Shown here: piece by piece, positions 60,757 to 64,000 of the stretch
Numbering within the stretch: the first letter of the stretch is position 1
How the letters are laid out: each line of letters starts with the position of its first letter
NCBI RefSeq assembly: GCF_021442385.1
Contig: NZ_MUZA01000007.1
Span: 96,110 to 160,109 of the forward strand
Source of the DNA: Micromonospora sp. MH99
GTDB lineage: Bacteria > Actinomycetota > Actinomycetes > Mycobacteriales > Micromonosporaceae
Direction: 5' to 3'
DNA length: 64,000 bases
Notes under the pieces: model-generated
The model's input: only the letters and a program-made list of their open reading frames with translations
Databases searched by the model: none
What the model was told of the DNA's origin: nothing
Program-made: the position numbers and the translations under genes

Positions 60757-62033
60757 GGGGACACCTTCCGAGGAGCGGGGCGGAACGGGGAGGCCAGCAG
60801 AAGGACGGTGACGACCAGGACGCCGACGACTGCCACCGCCGCCACCCGGACCGCCGTCTGCGGCCCCCACGCCTGCCAGGCCAGCCCGAACAGGACCGAC
60901 GAGACGAGGTACGCCAGCGCCTGCCCGGTCTGGACCAGGGCGATCCCGGTGGTCCGCAGCCGTGGTGGCAGCACCGGTCCGGCGAGCGCGATGAGGACGC
61001 CGTCGGTGGCCGCGTAGAACGCGCCGTACAGCGCGAGTGTCAGCGCGAGCGCCGGCCAGCCGTGCGCCGGCCCGGACAGCAGCAGGTAGGTCGCGCCGAG
61101 GGCCACGTAGCCGCCCACCACCACCGGCAACCGCCCGATCCGGTCGGCGAGCACACCGAGCGGCGCGGCGAGCACCAGGTAGGCCAGGCTGGTGCCCACG
61201 GCCAGCAGCGGGAACCACCGCAGACCAAGGTCCTCCCGGCGCTGGAGCACCAGGTAGACGAAGCCGTCGCCGATGGTGGCCAGGCCGAGCATCGTCGCGG
61301 CCAGCAGCAGCCGACGGGTGGGCCGGCTGCGCAGCAGGCCGAACGCCTCGCGGACCGAGACCCGGGGTTCGTCCGGCCCGTCGGCCGCCGTGCCGGTCGG
61401 TCGCTCCCGGACGAACAGCACGAGTACGACGACGGCCAGGGCGGCGAGGCAGAAGCTGGTGACGAAGACCGCGTCGTACGACTGCCCGACGACCAGCAGG
61501 ACGGCGAACGCGGCGAGCGGCCCGAGGAACGCCCCGACGCTGTCCATCGCCCGGTGCACCCCGAACGCACGGCCCAGTGCCTCGGGCGGGGTGGAGAGCG
61601 TGATGAGCGCGTCGCGGGGCGCGCTGCGCACACCCTTGCCGAGCCGGTCGACGGTGATGACGGCGCCGATCGCCGGCACCGACCGGCCGGCGAGCAGCAG
61701 GCCGAGCTTGGCGACGGCGGAGAGCGCGTAGCCGACGCCGGCGACCAGTTTGCGTCGGCGGAACCGGTCGGCGACGAAGCCGCCGACGACCCGCAGCAGC
61801 GCGGTGGCGCCCGTGTGGACCCCGTCGAGCACGCCGAAGGCCACCGGGCTGAGTTGCAGGCCCAGCACCAGGTAGAGCGGGAGGACGGCGGCCACCATCT
61901 CGGCCGAGATGTCGGTGATCAGGCTGACCGTGCCGAGCGCGACCACGTTGCCGCTGACCAGCGCGAGCCGGCGGCGTCGTGGCCCGGCGTCGGGCGGGTC
62001 GCTGACCGGCCGGGAGACGGACGACAGGTACAC
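60753..62033 (-). CDS. MFS transporter
   Basis: A 426-residue membrane protein with about twelve hydrophobic segments of the major facilitator superfamily. The A-like motif is GFVADRFRRRKLVAG between helices 2 and 3, and LGVLADRIGRLP in the second half is its repeat. The segment VDRLGKGVRSAPRDALI is typical of the actinobacterial YxlH-like or tetracycline-efflux-like group; substrate unknown. I favour the GTG at 62033 because AGAGGAG lies six bases upstream. The ATG two codons before it would overlap that ribosome-binding sequence too closely. It is divergent from the CBM-metallophosphatase gene. Confidence 0.9.
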   Translation of the reverse strand: MYLSSVSRPVSDPPDAGPRRRRLALVSGNVVALGTVSLITDISAEMVAAVLPLYLVLGLQLSPVAFGVLDGVHTGATALLRVVGGFVADRFRRRKLVAGVGYALSAVAKLGLLLAGRSVPAIGAVITVDRLGKGVRSAPRDALITLSTPPEALGRAFGVHRAMDSVGAFLGPLAAFAVLLVVGQSYDAVFVTSFCLAALAVVVLVLFVRERPTGTAADGPDEPRVSVREAFGLLRSRPTRRLLLAATMLGLATIGDGFVYLVLQRREDLGLRWFPLLAVGTSLAYLVLAAPLGVLADRIGRLPVVVGGYVALGATYLLLSGPAHGWPALALTLALYGAFYAATDGVLIALAGPVLPPRLRTTGIALVQTGQALAYLVSSVLFGLAWQAWGPQTAVRVAAVAVVGVLVVTVLLLASPFRPAPRKVSP

Positions 62034-62142
62034 GTGCATCTCCTCTGATCGTGGGCGACGGTCAGCCATCGTGACGATCCGATCGGGGGCGTCACAAGGG
62101 ACCGCGAGGGGCGGACAGGCATGCGGCGGGTGAACATCGGAC

Positions 62143-62158
62143 AAACATCGAGATGTTT
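62143..62158. promoter_or_regulatory. 16-bp palindrome between the MFS and CBM-metallophosphatase genes
   Basis: AAACATC and GATGTTT flank a two-base centre, a perfect 7-2-7 palindrome. A half-site AACATCG also occurs at 62133-62139. It lies in the divergent promoter region and could regulate either gene. Confidence 0.5.
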
Positions 62159-62175
62159 CGCTGCTTGAGCGTACT

Positions 62176-62209
62176 GTTCACCTGGCGGCAGTCCGCCGGT
62201 TCATCGACC
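62176..62209 (+). promoter_or_regulatory. Candidate PHO-box-like repeats before the metallophosphatase gene
   Basis: GTTCACCTGGC matches ten of eleven positions of the actinomycete PHO unit and GTTCATCGACC nine. They are 23 bases apart, one more than the 22 expected for two 11-bp units. The resemblance to the arrangement before phoD is suggestive only. Confidence 0.35.
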
Positions 62210-62254
62210 TTCCTACATTCCTTGCGCTTTCCACCCGCAACGAAGGGGTCCTGG

Positions 62255-63631
62255 ATGGACATTCGAATCGCCCGCCCACCGGTCACGATCGGGACTGTCG
62301 CGGTGCTCGTCGCCGCCACCGCCGCCGTCGTCCTGACCGGCTCGGGCACGGCCTCCGCGGCGAGCGTGACGTTCACGCCGGTCGCCGACACCTACGTCCA
62401 GAGCGACACGGCGTCCACCAACTACGGCACGTCCACGCAGGTCGTGGTCGACAACTCACCCGCACGGCGGATGTTCCTGCGCTTCACGGTGAGCGGTGTC
62501 AGCGGCACGGTGACCAGCGCCAAGCTGCGGCTGCGCACGATCAGCGGCAACAGCGGTAGCGACGCCGGCGGCACGTTCCGGACGATGTCCAACACCACCT
62601 GGTCGGAGACCGGCACGACCTGGAGCAACCAGCCGACGATCGACGGCGCCACCCTCGGGTCGCTCGGCGCGGTCGCCGGCAACACCTGGTACGAGGTCGA
62701 CGTCACCTCCGCGGTCACCGGCAACGGCACCTTCAGCTTCGGCGCGACCTCGACCAGCGGCGACGGCGCCTACTACGACACGCGCGAGAGTGGAGGCGAC
62801 GCTCCGCAGCTGGTGGTCACGACGGGCACCACGACACCTCCGTCAGGCGATCCGGTCCTCGTCGGGGCCGGTGACATCGCCACCTCCGGCTCCGGTGACA
62901 CCGCCACGGCCGCGCTGCTCGACGGCATCTCCGGCACCGTCTTCACGACCGGCGACAACGTCTACGACAGTGGCACCGCGTCCCAGTTCGCCAGCTACTA
63001 CGAGCCCACCTGGGGCCGGCACAAGGCGCGCACCCGCCCGTCACCGGGAAACCACGACTACAACACGTCCGGCGCGACCGGCTACTACAACTACTTCGGC
63101 ACGTCCGCCGGCCCGAGCGGCCGCGGGTACTACTCCTTCGACCTCGGCAACTGGCACATCGTGTCGCTGAACTCGAACATCAGCATGTCGGCCGGGTCGA
63201 CGCAGGAGCAGTGGCTGCGTGCCGACCTGGCGGCCAGCAGCAAGCCGTGCACGTTGGCGTACTGGCATCACCCGCTGTTCACGTCCAGCTCCAACCACGC
63301 GCCGTCGACCTCGACGCGCCCGCTGTACCAGGCGCTCTACGACTACAACGCCGACGTCGTGGTCTGGGGCCACAACCACGTGTACGAGCGGTTCGGCCCG
63401 ATGAACCCGTCCGGTGGCTACGACGCCAGCCGCGGGATGCGCAGCTTCGTGGCCGGGATGGGCGGCGCCGACCACTACGGCTTCGGCACCATCCAGCCCA
63501 ACAGCGAGGCCCGCAACAGCTCGGCGTTCGGGGTCCTGAAGTTCACCCTGCACTCCGGCAGCTACGACTGGCAGTTCGTGCCGGTCGCCGGTCAGACCTA
63601 CAACGACAGCGGCACCGGCGCCTGCCACTGA
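62255..63631 (+). CDS. Secreted metallophosphatase with N-terminal CBM96/DNRLRE-like domain
   Basis: A 458-residue secreted enzyme. The signal peptide ends near residue 36. Residues 38-195 form a DNRLRE/CBM96-like beta-sandwich (FTPVADTYVQSDTASTNYGTS and RMFLRFTVSG). The C-terminal calcineurin-like phosphoesterase domain has the motifs VGAGDIATSGSGD, FTTGDNVYDSG, PSPGNHDYN, LAYWHHPLF and VVVWGHNHVYERF, so all metal ligands are present. It probably removes phosphate from extracellular esters or glycan-bound substrates. AAGGGG precedes the ATG. A hairpin terminator follows nine bases after the stop. Confidence 0.92.
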   Translation: MDIRIARPPVTIGTVAVLVAATAAVVLTGSGTASAASVTFTPVADTYVQSDTASTNYGTSTQVVVDNSPARRMFLRFTVSGVSGTVTSAKLRLRTISGNSGSDAGGTFRTMSNTTWSETGTTWSNQPTIDGATLGSLGAVAGNTWYEVDVTSAVTGNGTFSFGATSTSGDGAYYDTRESGGDAPQLVVTTGTTTPPSGDPVLVGAGDIATSGSGDTATAALLDGISGTVFTTGDNVYDSGTASQFASYYEPTWGRHKARTRPSPGNHDYNTSGATGYYNYFGTSAGPSGRGYYSFDLGNWHIVSLNSNISMSAGSTQEQWLRADLAASSKPCTLAYWHHPLFTSSSNHAPSTSTRPLYQALYDYNADVVVWGHNHVYERFGPMNPSGGYDASRGMRSFVAGMGGADHYGFGTIQPNSEARNSSAFGVLKFTLHSGSYDWQFVPVAGQTYNDSGTGACH

Positions 63632-63640
63632 CCGAGTGGT

Positions 63641-63668
63641 CCCGCCGCACCGGCAGCGGTGCGGCGGG
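63641..63668 (+). terminator. Hairpin terminator after the metallophosphatase gene
   Basis: A perfect 12-bp stem (63641-63652 with 63657-63668) and a GCAG loop. Confidence 0.85.
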
Positions 63669-63750
63669 ATCACCCCTCGCAGCGACGCGCGACAGTGCGG
63701 CACCCGCAACACCCGCACCTCCCCCACGCAATGCCCGCAGCACCCCGCAG

Positions 63751-63780
63751 CACTGCGCGGCACTGCGCGGCACTGCGCGG
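63751..63780 (+). repeat. 10-bp tandem repeat, three perfect copies
   Basis: CACTGCGCGG occurs three times in direct succession, preceded by a degenerate copy (CACCCCGCAG). Confidence 0.9.
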
Positions 63781-63872
63781 CAGCTCATCGCTGCCACAAA
63801 GCGGCAACTCGGCACGGCGGGCCGGCGGCACGGCAGCACGGTCGCCCGGTGGCACGGCGGCGCTGGACGGTC

Positions 63873-63936
63873 CGGCAGCACGGCAGCACGGCAGCACGGC
63901 GGCCCGGCAGCACGGCGGCCCGGCAGCACGGCAGCA
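63873..63936 (+). repeat. 8-bp tandem repeat array, eight units in register
   Basis: Six copies of CGGCAGCA and two of the variant CGGCGGCC run in register for 64 bases in the order A A A B A B A A. Related degenerate units continue on both sides. Confidence 0.9.
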
Positions 63937-64000
63937 ACTCGGCGCCGCGGCCTGCGGCGCTGATCGGCACAACGGCACGGCGACCTGCCGCGCTGTCGAG

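Larger units (their letters stand above)
63669..64000. other. Non-coding, repeat-rich end of the window
   Basis: I find no credible gene here. Open frames exist on both strands, but their translations are low-complexity Arg/Ala/Cys/Pro mixtures produced by short tandem repeats and have no plausible start signal. The stretch holds the 10-bp and 8-bp repeat arrays listed separately. Confidence 0.6.

Noticed and set aside
63543..63929. A Cys/Arg/Pro-rich reverse open frame at the right end.
   Set aside because: Its content is generated by the 8-bp and 10-bp tandem repeats, and it overlaps the 3' end of the metallophosphatase gene.

Overview
This is a very GC-rich chromosomal window with strong third-position GC, GTG/TTG starts, many stop/start overlaps, Tat and Sec exported enzymes and mycothiol-type chemistry. 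It reads as a mycelial actinomycete, most likely Micromonosporaceae (Micromonospora or a close relative). I see no rRNA, tRNA, CRISPR array, transposase, integrase or prophage gene, so it looks like ordinary chromosome rich in accessory secreted functions.

Region by region. 1-4.4 kb: the N-terminal part of an SDR dehydrogenase running off the left edge, a NarL-type two-component pair, a Gfo/Idh/MocA oxidoreductase and a DUF1062 protein. 4.3-11 kb, reverse strand: two small proteins, a secreted SGNH hydrolase with a Pro/Ser/Gly hexapeptide repeat linker, a large ATP-binding LuxR regulator (LAL type) and a NYN nuclease with two LOTUS/OST-HTH domains. 11.2-18.7 kb: a secreted GH87-like alpha-1,3-glucanase, a maltokinase-cap-like protein paired with an unusual SRPBCC-membrane-CBM2 fusion, a nitronate monooxygenase, a membrane-anchored propeller protein and a GDSL hydrolase with a ricin lectin domain.

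18.96-26.3 kb holds the most striking locus: five tightly coupled forward genes encoding a SWIM-like zinc finger protein, an unrecognised 463-residue protein, a VWA protein, a MoxR-type AAA+ ATPase and a 950-residue DUF5682 protein. The architecture is that of a MoxR/VWA chaperone or conflict-type system. 26.4-30.6 kb: a small acidic protein, an Nramp metal transporter, and a GntR(YtrA)-ABC transporter operon with a clear operator palindrome. 30.6-36 kb: a ROK repressor and a multiple-monosaccharide ABC transporter (mmsA, mmsB, chvE).

36.5-41.9 kb: a zinc alcohol dehydrogenase, a mycothiol-dependent (MDMPI-type) protein, a small DUF6193-like protein, a GH16 glucanase with ricin domain and a DUF4331 protein. 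42-46.7 kb: a divergent WxL-like cell-surface set made of a stand-alone WxL-like protein, a DUF916-like membrane protein and, convergently, a 1003-residue lectin/FnIII/WxL-like protein whose C-terminus is homologous to the stand-alone one. 46.8-52 kb: a DUF2188 protein, an M23 peptidase, a membrane protein plus TetR operon with a palindromic operator over the likely start site, and two peptidoglycan hydrolases (SLT-amidase-SH3 and M23-SH3) sharing an SH3 tail.

52-56.8 kb: an FtsX-type permease flanked by two ABC ATPases. 56.8-63.6 kb: a secreted propeller protein and a PhoD phosphatase, a TolB-like protein and an MFS transporter, and a secreted CBM-metallophosphatase. Candidate PHO boxes sit before both phosphatases. 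The last 350 bases are non-coding and carry 10-bp and 8-bp tandem repeats. Many convergent junctions carry long GC-rich hairpins that would serve as bidirectional terminators.
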